NCBI GenBank assembly: GCA_963825845.1 | Contig: CAWGVL010000055.1 | Location: forward strand, 1 to 64,000 | Direction of reading: 5' to 3' | Source of the DNA: DASQDN01 sp963825845 | GTDB lineage: Bacteria > Acidobacteriota > Terriglobia > Bryobacterales > Bryobacteraceae | DNA: 64,000 nt | Shown: positions 19,181-28,078 of the stretch, one piece after another | Numbering within the stretch: position 1 is the stretch's first letter | Layout: every line of letters starts with the position of its first letter | Notes under the pieces: generated by a model | Told to the model about the DNA's origin: nothing | What the model saw: only the letters and a program-made list of their open reading frames with translations | Database searches by the model: none | Position numbers and translations under genes: made by a program

Positions 19181-19721
19181 GACGTACGCGGCGATGTAGG
19201 TTCATCGCGTTGATCGATACGCGTTTAGTCTACCCCGACCTCTACCGACCTCGATTCTGAATCGTGAACGATTTGGCCTCGAAGTGTAACTGGACGAAGG
19301 GCAAACGGTTCATGCGTGATTTACGCTGTGCCGAACAGAGCGGCGAAGCCCCATGCCTGACCGTGTCGGTTATGCCGGGTGATTCCGGGAACCCGTCCCT
19401 TTCTGATCATCTGGGCTGCTTCGGTTCCCTGAACCACCGCCCATGCCGTTTGCTTCGTCGTGGCCCTGCATCGCACGCCGCGCTGCTTGATTGCGATTAT
19501 TGGATCCGATGCGATTGTGTCCGTGCTGGCGCATCTATGCCCAAGGTCGGCCGAAGCTCACCTTTAACTCGCCAAGCACTGCGGGGTAGCTGCAACGGCT
19601 TGTACCTCACTTGCACGGGAGAGTCGTTCGCCAAGTTTCGGCTACAATCATACGAACGAAATGGCGACCACCAAGACGGTACGCATCGGAGATGGAATTT
19701 CACATTAACTGGCGCATTTCA
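19181..19721. other. Stretch without a recognisable gene
   Basis: Open frames are present on both strands, for example + strand from 19264, but none shows a known motif, a convincing start or biased codon use. The segment lies inside the putative tRNA-Pro-bounded islet and may hold eroded element DNA together with the promoter of the methyltransferase that follows. Confidence 0.3.
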
Positions 19722-20510
19722 ATGATCATGAAATGGCTGACAGCAAAACCCGCTCGACGCGGAAAGGTATACCCGCCCACTGGCGCGGATGAAGCGTTCA
19801 TTCACACGACCTTCAATCAGATTGACGGCTGGTGTCGTCATGAAGCCGCGTACCTTACCTGTTGCCTGATGGCCTCCCAGAAGCAGGCCGGATTGGCTCA
19901 AGGCGTTGTCGAAATAGGTGTTTGGAAAGGAAAGTACCTTTCAGTCCTCCACCACAACGCACGTCAATACGGGCAGCCCGTCGTTGGAATCGATGAATTC
20001 GTTTGGTTGCCGCGGGAGGATGCGGTCAATGCTTTGGAAAAAGCTTTCGGCTCACTCGATGGACTAAAACTAATTCCAGGCAATTCCCGCCATCTCACGG
20101 CCGCAGACATCTTCGAAATGCTCGTCGGATTACGCGCTAGTTTCATCAGTGTGGACGGCGACCACGCTGCACCTGCCGTAAAAAGCGATCTGGAACTCGC
20201 AAGCGCCGCACTGGCGCCCGGCGGTATTATGGCCATTGATGATTTCATGAATCCACATGCGATGAGTGTATCCGAAGCTGTGTACGGCTATTTCTTCGAA
20301 ACGCAATCATCGATTCGCCCGTTTGCATATACCGGAAACAAGCTATTTGCCGCTGATTCTGCCTACCACGCCAGGTACATAGAGGCAGTTGCGCAGTTTG
20401 CGGAGCACCATGAGCACCTGCAGATAGTCAAAGAATACAATGAATTCCGGGCCCAGGGCAGTTACTACGTGGAACAGCGCATACTCGGATCTACGGTCAT
20501 CGTCCTTTGA
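19722..20510 (+). CDS. Class I SAM-dependent methyltransferase-like protein
   Basis: About 262 residues of the Methyltransf_24 type. GVVEIGVWKGKYLSVL is the SAM-binding loop (motif I), FISVDGDHAAPAV carries the acidic residue of motif III/IV, and LAPGGIMAIDDFM is the post-core strand. Proteins of this type often methylate sugars or other small molecules, but the substrate cannot be read. Possible starts are ATG 19692, 19722 and 19728, none with a strong ribosome site; I chose 19722. The gene lies alone within the islet bounded by the tRNA-Pro copies, so it may be cargo brought in by transfer. Its reading frame is intact. Confidence 0.7.
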   Translation: MIMKWLTAKPARRGKVYPPTGADEAFIHTTFNQIDGWCRHEAAYLTCCLMASQKQAGLAQGVVEIGVWKGKYLSVLHHNARQYGQPVVGIDEFVWLPREDAVNALEKAFGSLDGLKLIPGNSRHLTAADIFEMLVGLRASFISVDGDHAAPAVKSDLELASAALAPGGIMAIDDFMNPHAMSVSEAVYGYFFETQSSIRPFAYTGNKLFAADSAYHARYIEAVAQFAEHHEHLQIVKEYNEFRAQGSYYVEQRILGSTVIVL

Positions 20511-20718
20511 GGCTTGGGTCGTTCCCGCAAAAGCGGTTTATCATCCTCCAGCCCGTCGAGGTTCCTCACGGCCAAGCCCCGGCCATCGCGACCATGGTAT
20601 CGCCGTTATTTGTTTGGCACTTTATGAACACCCAACCACGTAAGCCTTGAAGACCACCTTTAGAGAGCGCTACTTGCATGAAGCGGGCGAGCGGGCACAT
20701 ATGTGACGCAAGCATAAT

Positions 20719-21199
20719 GTGCGTATAAAGACGAATCGTAAGCGACTGCAAGGGACCGCGTATCACGAGGCTGGCCATGCGGTCGCAAGATGGGAGAAGC
20801 GGCTCCCATTCAAACATGCGACCATCGTGCCTCAAAAAGCAGAAGGCAACTTGGGCCATGTATTGTTTGCAAAACCTCCAAATGGTTCAACTTCTAGCCC
20901 GGGCAATCAAATCGCGCTCGGCGACAACCGGAGAAATCTAATCATCGTCGACTTCGCTGGTAGCGCTGGGGAAGAACTATTCGAGGGTCATCGCCACGCG
21001 GATTACCTATCAGCGGTCAATTTTGCAATCCACGTCTTCGGCCCGCAAGATACCGTGCGGGCGCTGCTGCATCTTTGCTTTCTTGAAGCCCGCGATTTAG
21101 TTGACGTTCTATCTTGGGCCGTTGAAGGCGTGGCTGAACCTCTTATCGAGCGAAAGACACTCACAGCGGCCGAAGTGAACCAACCCATCTTGGATGCCT
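20719..21199 (+). CDS. Stand-alone FtsH/M41-like zinc peptidase domain
   Basis: About 160 residues with TAYHEAGHAVARW near the N terminus, in which HEAGH is the zinc-binding HExxH motif (H16, E17, H20). AGSAGEELFEGHRHADYL and RKTLTAAEV resemble the helical M41 peptidase domain of FtsH. The AAA ATPase and membrane parts of FtsH are absent. The open frame runs on to 21324, but from about 21197 the sequence matches a tyrosine recombinase in a shifted frame, so the true end is probably near 21199 and the tail is fortuitous read-through. It lies in the tRNA-Pro islet. Activity without an ATPase partner is uncertain. Confidence 0.55.
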
Positions 21200-21402
21200 C
21201 AGCTCCACACCGGAGTTCCTGTTACGAACGTAGCCAAACGCCTCGGGCATCGCGTTCGTACACCACAGCCAAGGCCTATACGCACGCGCTATCCGATACT
21301 GACCAGGACGTCGCCGCCGCGTAGGACAAACTGATGGCGCAGGGCCTGAAGCAAAGCCCGCGCCACCAATTAGCACAACTGAAACGGAAGAAAAGATCGT
21401 AG
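21197..21402 (+). pseudogene. C-terminal remnant of a tyrosine recombinase (integrase)
   Basis: The + strand reads LHTGVPVTNVAKRLGH (from 21203), then shifts frame near 21250-21265 and continues SYTTAKAYTHALSDTDQDVAAA. It meets a TAG at 21322-21324 where a Trp codon would be expected, then continues in frame with DKLMAQGLKQSPRHQ to a final TAG at 21400-21402. LGH followed by TxxxYxH is the end of the catalytic domain of phage-type integrases, with the nucleophilic Tyr in AYTHAL. Only the last 60-70 residues survive, with one frameshift and one nonsense codon. The remnant ends 26 bases from the tRNA-Pro 3' end, the expected position for an integrase acting at that tRNA. Confidence 0.7.
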
Positions 21403-21428
21403 CTCAGTGAGAAGAAGGAACATTAAGC

Positions 21429-21506
21429 TGGTCGGGCCGCCGGGATTTGAACCCGGGACCTCTTGCACCCCAAGCAAGCGCGCTAGCCAGGCTGCGCCAC
21501 GGCCCG
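21429..21506 (-). tRNA. tRNA-Pro (GGG anticodon)
   Basis: The reverse complement folds as a full cloverleaf. Acceptor arms are CGGGCCG and CGGCCCG, the D arm GCGC/GCGC, the anticodon stem CTTGC/GCAAG around loop TTGGGGT (anticodon GGG), and the T arm CCGGG/CCCGG around TTCAAAT, followed by discriminator A and an encoded CCA at 21429-21431. Its 3' end is copied at 18743-18768, which suggests use as an integration site. Confidence 0.95.
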
Positions 21507-21734
21507 AATATCAACAACTACGTAGCGTGGCGATTGGTATGCCGATCGTTACGTAGAACGGTACATCCAGAAACACGATAAATAGGGGTATCGCTCGCAA
21601 CAGTGATATCAACAACATTCACGGGTGCGTTAGCTCCTGTCTGGGACCGTCCATACCAGTCTACAACAGCCATGCAGGTTTTCGTATATCCCGACCTCAC
21701 AAATCTACGACGGTGCTCGCGCAATACTAGGGCG

Positions 21735-22004
21735 ATGGCCAAAGCGAAACAAGCCGCTTCCAAGAAAGTCACGCCGATTGCGTACACGCTCACCATGGAC
21801 AAGCGCCGCGCAAAGATCCTGCTCAACATGCTGGGAGCTATGGAACTTCGGATGTTTGAAAAAGGCTACCGCCCGACCGAAGGCCAGATGAACACAGTGG
21901 CCGAACTCCGGAGACAGTTGAGTGAACAAGTGCACGGACAACCGGAGGCGTCCCTGGAAGAACAACTCGCCGCAGCCGTGGAGTGGTCCGGAGGACATAA
22001 GTAA
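21735..22004 (+). CDS. Hypothetical small protein
   Basis: 89 residues with a basic N terminus (MAKAKQAASKKVTP) and a predicted helical body (KRRAKILLNMLGAMELRMFEKGYRPTEG). ATG 21735 has AGGGCG just upstream; the open frame extends further 5' but without a better start. No family recognised. It converges on the amidohydrolase gene, with 7 bases between the two stops. The regular helix pattern and lack of rare features favour a real gene. Confidence 0.55.
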   Translation: MAKAKQAASKKVTPIAYTLTMDKRRAKILLNMLGAMELRMFEKGYRPTEGQMNTVAELRRQLSEQVHGQPEASLEEQLAAAVEWSGGHK

Positions 22005-22011
22005 GCTGAGG

Positions 22012-22932
22012 TCATTTTCTCTTGATCCACTTGTATGCGGCGAGCGAGTTTCTCCAGAAATATCGCTCAGCCTCATCGTGGCCCTTGGCGGTGAAATACT
22101 CTTTCATCACCCGGAGTACAACCGGGTAAGATGCCATCTTATTACTCACAGGCCAGTTGCTCGCATAGATTACACGATCTTTCCCGAACACGTCCCACAG
22201 CTCATCCAGAGATGTCTTATATGCGCCTACATCCGAAGGCACTCGACCCTCTACGTTTCGCAATACTCCAGACACTTTGGCGTAAATCTGCGGCCTCTTC
22301 GTCAGCTCGCGCATCGCGGCGTTCACGCCAGGCGTGTAAAACGGAAGATGATCGATAATGATCGGCAACGACGGGATTCGATCTGACAAACGTAGCAGAT
22401 CGGCAAACATCGACTCACTGCCAATCGCATCGAGTTGTAAACCGGCGTCGGCCAATCTCCGGACGTCATCGGTCCAGTCGGGACTCGACAGACCCGCTGC
22501 GATCGGATTACCACTGAGCCTAATGCCACGGAACAGGGGGCTTTTTGTGAATCGCAACAGATGGTGCCGAAACTCCTTCTTGCCGGGCTCAAGCCGTCCC
22601 ACAACACCCACAACAAGCGGATCGTCCTCCGCTACGTCGAGCACCCATTGGTTATCCTCCAACCACGCGCTGGCCTCAACAATAATCACGCCTCTAATTC
22701 CCTGCCCGGCAGTCGCCTGACGGAACTCGGTCGGCAGGGTGCGCCGATAAAGCAGGGCGTCATCCTTCGGCGGCCACGGAACACCCTGCGGCCGACCAGG
22801 GTCATAGAAATGTACGTGAGTGTCTATGATCGCGCCGGAGTAGCCTGCGCAATTGCCAACGCTGGCTGCAGTGACTACGCCAAGCGCCAGCAAATCACGT
22901 CGTCCAAGTCCACGAGGATAAAGTGAAGTCAT
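22012..22932 (-). CDS. Tat-exported amidohydrolase family protein
   Basis: About 306 residues of the amidohydrolase-2 (TIM-barrel metal-dependent hydrolase) type. The N terminus RRDLLALGVV is a twin-arginine signal, so the mature enzyme is periplasmic. IIDTHVHFYDP is the first metal-binding HxH strand, PIIIDHLPF the later His strand, and YASNWPVSNK the C-terminal region near the expected Asp. Such enzymes hydrolyse lactones or decarboxylate aromatic acids; the substrate is unknown. I chose ATG 22932 over 22977 because the signal peptide then starts correctly. A second enzyme of this type lies at 44358-45275. Confidence 0.8.
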   Translation of the reverse strand: MTSLYPRGLGRRDLLALGVVTAASVGNCAGYSGAIIDTHVHFYDPGRPQGVPWPPKDDALLYRRTLPTEFRQATAGQGIRGVIIVEASAWLEDNQWVLDVAEDDPLVVGVVGRLEPGKKEFRHHLLRFTKSPLFRGIRLSGNPIAAGLSSPDWTDDVRRLADAGLQLDAIGSESMFADLLRLSDRIPSLPIIIDHLPFYTPGVNAAMRELTKRPQIYAKVSGVLRNVEGRVPSDVGAYKTSLDELWDVFGKDRVIYASNWPVSNKMASYPVVLRVMKEYFTAKGHDEAERYFWRNSLAAYKWIKRK

Positions 22933-23002
22933 TGGTCGCTTCTCATTGTAGTGATGACAGCGTACTGACGACAGCATCCCTTAGCGGCGCAACGGGCACG
23001 AA

Positions 23003-23926
23003 TTATTGAAACAAGCTCTTCGCCACGAACCAGACGTTAGCGGGACGTTCAGCGAGCCTTCTCATGAAGTATGGGTACCATGCCACTCCATACGGAACGT
23101 AAAGCCTCAGGCGGTAGCCTTCCTTCACCACACGAGCCTGCAAATCCCGGCGAACGCCGTATAGCATCTGGAACTCGAACGCATCGACGCGAATCCGCCG
23201 TTCCCGTACATACGCGAAAGCTGCATCGAGCATCGCATCGTCATGGGTCGCGATCGCGGGATACGTACCATGATCGAAGAGGATGCGCATCAGCTTGAGA
23301 TAATTGGCATCGACATCAGCCTTCTTCGGAAACGCAACGGATGCGGGCTCCTTGTAGGCGCCTTTGCAAAGTCGAACGGGTACCTGTCGCTCACACAGCT
23401 CCCGGATATCTTCCTCACTCCGATAGAGGTAGGCCTGGATGACAGCCCGAACCCCGCCTCTGTGACGCTTGTGCATCTCATGCACGATCTTTAGATTGCG
23501 ATCCGTATATGACGAGTCCTCCATGTCCATCTCGACGCGGCTGCCGGTTTCGCACGCCAACCGCACAAGCGCATCCGTGTTGGCGAGGCAAAGCTCTTCG
23601 GATACGTCGAGACCCAAGGCCGTTACCTTCATCGATACGGTTCCTTGCAGCGGGTACACAGTTCGAATCGCCGAGAGATACGCGTCGCGAGCCTCAGTCG
23701 CCTCCTCTGGAACGCGCACATTCTCACCAAGATAATCGAGGGAAGTCAGGACACCAGATCGCTGTAGATCCGACGCGACGCGCACGGCGTCTTCTAAGCG
23801 CAGACCCGCGATAAAACGCGACGTAAGCGATTGCGCTACACGCGATGTCTCCATCCAATGCCGCAGATTTTTCTGCTGTGAAAGGAAGAGGAACGCGCTC
23901 CGGAGCGTTGGAATGAACGCGCTCAC
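23003..23926 (-). CDS. Proline dehydrogenase
   Basis: A 307-residue FAD-dependent proline dehydrogenase, the first step of proline breakdown to pyrroline-5-carboxylate. Motifs include SLDYLGENV, SRVEMDMEDSSYTD, PVRLCKGAYKEP, AIATHDD and FEFQMLYGVRRDL, all typical of monofunctional PutB-type enzymes of about 300 residues. The longer open frame to 24070 overlaps the hydrolase upstream. GTG 23926 gives the right length and forms a GTGA overlap with the preceding stop, so the two genes are probably translationally coupled. The P5C dehydrogenase partner is not in this window. Confidence 0.9.
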   Translation of the reverse strand: MSAFIPTLRSAFLFLSQQKNLRHWMETSRVAQSLTSRFIAGLRLEDAVRVASDLQRSGVLTSLDYLGENVRVPEEATEARDAYLSAIRTVYPLQGTVSMKVTALGLDVSEELCLANTDALVRLACETGSRVEMDMEDSSYTDRNLKIVHEMHKRHRGGVRAVIQAYLYRSEEDIRELCERQVPVRLCKGAYKEPASVAFPKKADVDANYLKLMRILFDHGTYPAIATHDDAMLDAAFAYVRERRIRVDAFEFQMLYGVRRDLQARVVKEGYRLRLYVPYGVAWYPYFMRRLAERPANVWFVAKSLFQ

Positions 23927-25339
23927 AGAGCGAAGGTGTCTCCGCGAGCGGGGATAGCCACTGGTATATCGTACTGCTGCTGAATTGCTCCTGCCAGCGC
24001 CTGCTGCTGCAACGGCTCGCCATGGACCAGAAAAATCTTCTTCAGTCCGGGCGCTGCGCGCTTGATCCACAGCAGTAACTCCCGCTGATCTGCATGGCCG
24101 CTGAGTTCATTCAGTGTCACGACTTCGGCACGCAGCCGCATGGGATCTCCAAAAATTGGAACCTCGCGCTGTCGTTCCACGATTTTGCGGCCGAGTGTAT
24201 TCTCCGCTTGAAAACCGGTAATCAGAATTGTATTGCGCGGGTTCTCGATGTTGTTTTTGAGGTGATGAAGGATGCGGCCTGCTTCACACATGCCCGACGC
24301 GGAGATAACGATGAAAGGTCCACGAATATCGTTCAGAGCCTTCGATTCATTTACATCCTGAATGTACTTCAGCCGGGGGAAGCTGAATGGATCGACGCCA
24401 CGTCGAGAATACGCGTTCGTCTCCGCGTCGCGCGCATCCTGATGAGCACGGAACACCTGCGTCGTCCGCACTGCCAAAGGACTATCAATGAAAATCGGAA
24501 TCGATGGAATCCGGTTTTGTCTCACCAACTCGTGTAGCAACAGAATAAGTTGTTGCGTACGACCGAGCGCGAATGCCGGAACGATGATCTTTCCGCCGCG
24601 ACCCGCCGTCCGTACAACCGCGTCGGCGAGTTTGTTCGTAGCCTGCCCCAGATCCTTGTGCAAACGATCGCCGTACGTACTTTCCATGATCAGATAGTCG
24701 GCGTCGGGACATGGTTCGGGATCAGGAATAATCGGCAGGTTGGGGCGACCAACGTCGCCCGAGAAACACAAGCGCACCGGCTTACCGCCTTCATGTGACT
24801 CGAGAACCATCAGTGGTGGAGCCCAGCAGATGCCCTGCCTCGAATGTCTCGTACGTGAGTTCATTGCCCACCTCCGTAGGAGTGTGCAACAACACTCGCC
24901 GAAAGAGCGGCAGAACCCGTGTAGCATCCTGCACCGTGTAGATGGGCTCGACCGTTCGCGAAGTGTCCTCTTCCCCGAGTACGGCCTTGCGGCGCCATGA
25001 CCGCCTGTTCAGATAAAACGCGTCTTTTTCCTGGATGAATCCGGAATCCTGTAATAACGGATCGCAAAGATCCGCAGTTGCAGGAGAGGTGTAGATAGGA
25101 CCGCTGAAGCCGTTCCTGACCAGGCTCGGAAGGTTTCCGGAGTGATCGATGTGCGCGTGAGATAGCATCACAGCATGCACGTCGGCAGCCGGTATCGGTA
25201 ACTTCGTATTAATATCGCGGGCGACTTGCCGTCTCCCCTGATATGTACCGCAATCGAGAAGGAATTTCTGACCGCCTACCGCCACTTCATGCATCGAGCC
25301 GGTGACGGTTCGTGCAGCACCCCAGAAGGTGATCTTCAC
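23923..25339 (-). CDS. Metallo-beta-lactamase / beta-CASP hydrolase (one frameshift)
   Basis: A YSH1/CPSF73-like exonuclease of the MBL-fold beta-CASP family, which usually processes or degrades RNA. The first part (25339 down to about 24820) contains WGAARTVTGSMH, the zinc motif SHAHIDHSGNLP and FEAGHLLGS. A one-base shift near 24815-24825 then leads into MVLESHEGGKPVRLCFSGDVG, MESTYGDRLH, ISASGMCEAGRILHHL (beta-CASP) and LNELSGHADQREL. Joined, it is about 470 residues, the family size. Conservation is unbroken across the shift. The gene follows FecR by 27 bases and overlaps proline dehydrogenase by 4. Confidence 0.88.
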
Positions 25340-25366
25340 GTTAACAGGATGGCACAGCGATTCGAA

Positions 25367-26367
25367 CTACCGCCGGCCGCCGCCGCCTTCGCGCGATCCT
25401 CCGGAATCGGCGCCACGCGACGCAGCAGGTGGAGCAGCGCCGCCGCCCACAGGAGCCGACGCAGGAGCCTGATATACACCCCGCCTGAGTATCCGCCGCT
25501 GCGGCCTGACATGCCGGATTGTCCGCGTGATGCGCCGATACCCGAGTAGCCGCCGAAATCCGGATTCATCGGTTGCGGCCGATAGATCGGCGCCGGGGCA
25601 TAATACGAGTGATTCCAAGCATTCGTGTATCTGCCCCGCAAAGGCACATAGGTGAACATTCCGAAGAACGGACTGTAATACCATCCGCCGACGTGCCAAG
25701 GAACGCTGTTCTCATGCATTCGCCGCGCAGCGGACATGTTCGCCATCGCGAGGTATCCAGAGCGCAGCACCGCCCAGCGGTAGAACGAGTCTGTCTCTTC
25801 CTTCGCGAACTTCTCGACAACCGGGACACTCGTAAGTACCACTTGCTTGCCTTCTTTAACCGTCACCGGCCGCCCCGGCTCAGCAACGGTAACTTCCCCG
25901 TCGTATACACGGACACGCGGTGGAGTTCCGGCGTCGACACGAAATACGCCGCGTTTGCGCACATCCAGGACGGTGCCTGCAACCGTCAATTCGATCCCCT
26001 GCGCTTTCTGTACTTCGCCAGCCTCGAGAATCAAAGATCCATTTACAACTTCGATTCGAGTATCCGTCAAAGCAGTCGAAACCATCGCGATCTCGGAGTT
26101 CTCGGCAACTCGCAGGAAGACTCCCGGTGTCAGCAGAACCTCAGCTCGACCCTCCGTAGTCCTGAGGTGTTGACCAGCCTTGACGCTCGGATACTCTCCC
26201 GGCTTCATCCTGATGGCCTTATCGCCAATAAACACCTCACCCTCGATGTAGTGAACCAAGCCGGACTGCGCGGAGATAAGGTCCTGAGCAACTGAAGCCC
26301 CTGCAAGGAAGCACCCGAGCGCTACCGTAAGCGAAATGTGTTTCGTTATCACGCCGATACCTCCCAT
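25367..26367 (-). CDS. FecR-domain protein with Gly/Ser-rich C terminus
   Basis: A secreted protein with a signal peptide (SLTVALGCFLAGASVAQ) and a FecR-like beta-rich domain: VKAGQHLRTTEGRAEVLLTPG, EVVNGSLILEAG and VRVYDGEVTV. A Tyr/Pro-rich region (NHSYYAPAPIYRPQP) and a Gly/Ser-rich end follow. ATG 26367 is supported by AGGAATT upstream. Near 25475 the annotated frame turns hydrophobic and Arg-rich and would run into the next gene; one frame over it continues as VYQAPASAPVGGGAAPP and stops at 25367, which is more natural. So a one-base error near 25475 is likely. Role unknown, perhaps cell-envelope. Confidence 0.7.
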
Positions 26368-26433
26368 GACCAATTCCTCCGATGTACACCCCTCCGGGAC
26401 TTGGATGGATGCCGCTGGTAAAAGGTTACCAGC

Positions 26434-27678
26434 TTAACGCGTGAGCGCCTTGATGCGCCACGTGGGCCTCGTGGCTTCCGCGGGATCCTGTATGTACGGA
26501 GCCTCTGTCTTATTGGGATCATAATCCCGCCAGAGCCAGATCATCTCTTCCGCCAGTTCGGAATGCCCGCCGTTACGGCTGTGCGAACCGTTGCCCCAAC
26601 TGAAGTGGTAATCGTAGGCCTTCATCTTCAACGAATTCGCCATTTGAACATTTTGCAACGGCCAGCTTCCGTGATCGTTCTCGAGATCGCCGCTGCCGTC
26701 CTGCAGCCACACGCGGATATTCCGCTTCGGCTCCTTGCGGATCTTGAACGGATAAACGTTGCCGCCGTCCATCGTTCCGGGCCGCCATTGGATACTGGTG
26801 AAGCTGCCGATACGCGACAACACGCGGCTAAATTCGCCAGGCATCATCCACGCAGCATTGAAGGCGCAGATCCCGCCCGAGGAATCCCCCGCCATCGCTC
26901 GGCTATACCCATCTTTCCGGATATTGTACTTCTCTGCCACCAGAGGCAGGATCTCCTCCTTGATGAACCGCGGGTACGTGTCGTCGACGGTGTCGTACTC
27001 GATGGATCGCATTCTGCGCTGGCCGACCAGTCCCGGTGAGATCAGAACGTGAATAATCACGGGAATCTTGCCTTCATGCGTCAGGTTCTCGAAAACGATC
27101 TGCGCGCGCGACGGCATCTCGCGATTGACGAGCACTTCCCCGTCCTGCCACACCATCACAGCCGCAGGCTTCGACGGATCGTACTGTGCAGGCGCCCAAA
27201 TCCACCAGTCGCTCTTCATGTCGGGATAGATCTTGCTGGTGTGGACCATCTTCTCGGACAATTTACCTTTCGGCACACCCGGCTTCTCGTAGCTGTACGG
27301 ACCGAAAGCCGGAACATCGTTTCGCGTGCCAATCACCTTGCCGTCAGCGATGTAGGAAAAGTTGTGTGTTCGCGAGGTCTGCAGAACTGCCGTATGCGTC
27401 CAGACATTCGGGCCGGTCTTGGTCATCCGAACCGGCTCGTTCTCATCGATGACAACCTGTGGGGCAGACGACGACTCGACCGCAAAGATGAAGTTGCCGC
27501 CTTCAGCAACTACGCCCTGTCCCTTCTCATAAGAGTCGCCTCCGGCCGCAGCGGAAAACACCTGGGCAAATTGTGGGGACTTCGCCTCTAGCGCCTTGCG
27601 GACTTCCTGGTACGACGGCGTGTCGGCGGCCACCGCTAAACCGATGGCCCAGCAAAGAAGCAGACAGGAGGCCCTCAT
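26434..27678 (-). CDS. Secreted esterase of the enterochelin-esterase (Fes/PF00756) family
   Basis: 414 residues. A signal peptide (ASCLLLCWAIGLAVAAD) is followed by an N-terminal E-set-like domain (FAVESSSAPQVVIDENEPVRM) and an alpha/beta-hydrolase domain. AMAGDSSGGICAFNAAW contains the nucleophile Ser, and SHSRNGGHSELAEEM the probable catalytic His. Relatives cleave siderophore or glycan esters; the substrate here is unknown. I prefer ATG 27678, which forms an ATGA overlap with the cupin stop. Last gene of the GT2-methyltransferase-M28-cupin operon. Confidence 0.85.
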   Translation of the reverse strand: MRASCLLLCWAIGLAVAADTPSYQEVRKALEAKSPQFAQVFSAAAGGDSYEKGQGVVAEGGNFIFAVESSSAPQVVIDENEPVRMTKTGPNVWTHTAVLQTSRTHNFSYIADGKVIGTRNDVPAFGPYSYEKPGVPKGKLSEKMVHTSKIYPDMKSDWWIWAPAQYDPSKPAAVMVWQDGEVLVNREMPSRAQIVFENLTHEGKIPVIIHVLISPGLVGQRRMRSIEYDTVDDTYPRFIKEEILPLVAEKYNIRKDGYSRAMAGDSSGGICAFNAAWMMPGEFSRVLSRIGSFTSIQWRPGTMDGGNVYPFKIRKEPKRNIRVWLQDGSGDLENDHGSWPLQNVQMANSLKMKAYDYHFSWGNGSHSRNGGHSELAEEMIWLWRDYDPNKTEAPYIQDPAEATRPTWRIKALTR

Positions 27679-28076
27679 GCCTTCCACTTCCAGAAGTAAA
27701 ACAGAAGCGACGATTTCCCCGTGTTCTTGATGCCGTGCAGTTTATTCGCGCCGCAGTACATCATCATGCCCGGACCCACTTTTGTCAGCTTGCCATCGAC
27801 CTTCATCTCGCCGCTTCCTTCCGTAATGAGCATGAACTCCTCTTCCGGATGCTTATGAGGCGGATGCGGTTCGGCCCCGGCGTTCAGTCGCAAACTGCCT
27901 GCGGTCATCGATTTCAACTGGTCCGTCGGACCGTCATAATAAATCCGGAGATCGCCGAAAGGCTCCTTCGTCAACTTAGCGTTTTGTTCGTCTACCGTTC
28001 CGTCCGGCAGTTTCGGAGCCGCAGCGCCAGGCATTGACAAAGCCACAGCGCTAAGCAGTAAGCGCCTGCGTTTCAT
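27675..28076 (-). CDS. Exported cupin-domain protein
   Basis: 133 residues with a signal-like N terminus (KRRRLLLSAVALSMPGAAA) and one cupin barrel. HPPHKHPEEEFMLITEGSGE is cupin motif 1 with its His/His/Glu metal ligands, and KLHGIKNTGKSSLLF carries the His of motif 2. It may bind a metal and act on or sense a small molecule; the function is not evident. It starts 2 bases after the M28 peptidase stop and overlaps the esterase by 4. Confidence 0.82.
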   Translation of the reverse strand: MKRRRLLLSAVALSMPGAAAPKLPDGTVDEQNAKLTKEPFGDLRIYYDGPTDQLKSMTAGSLRLNAGAEPHPPHKHPEEEFMLITEGSGEMKVDGKLTKVGPGMMMYCGANKLHGIKNTGKSSLLFYFWKWKA

Positions 28077-28078
28077 AA

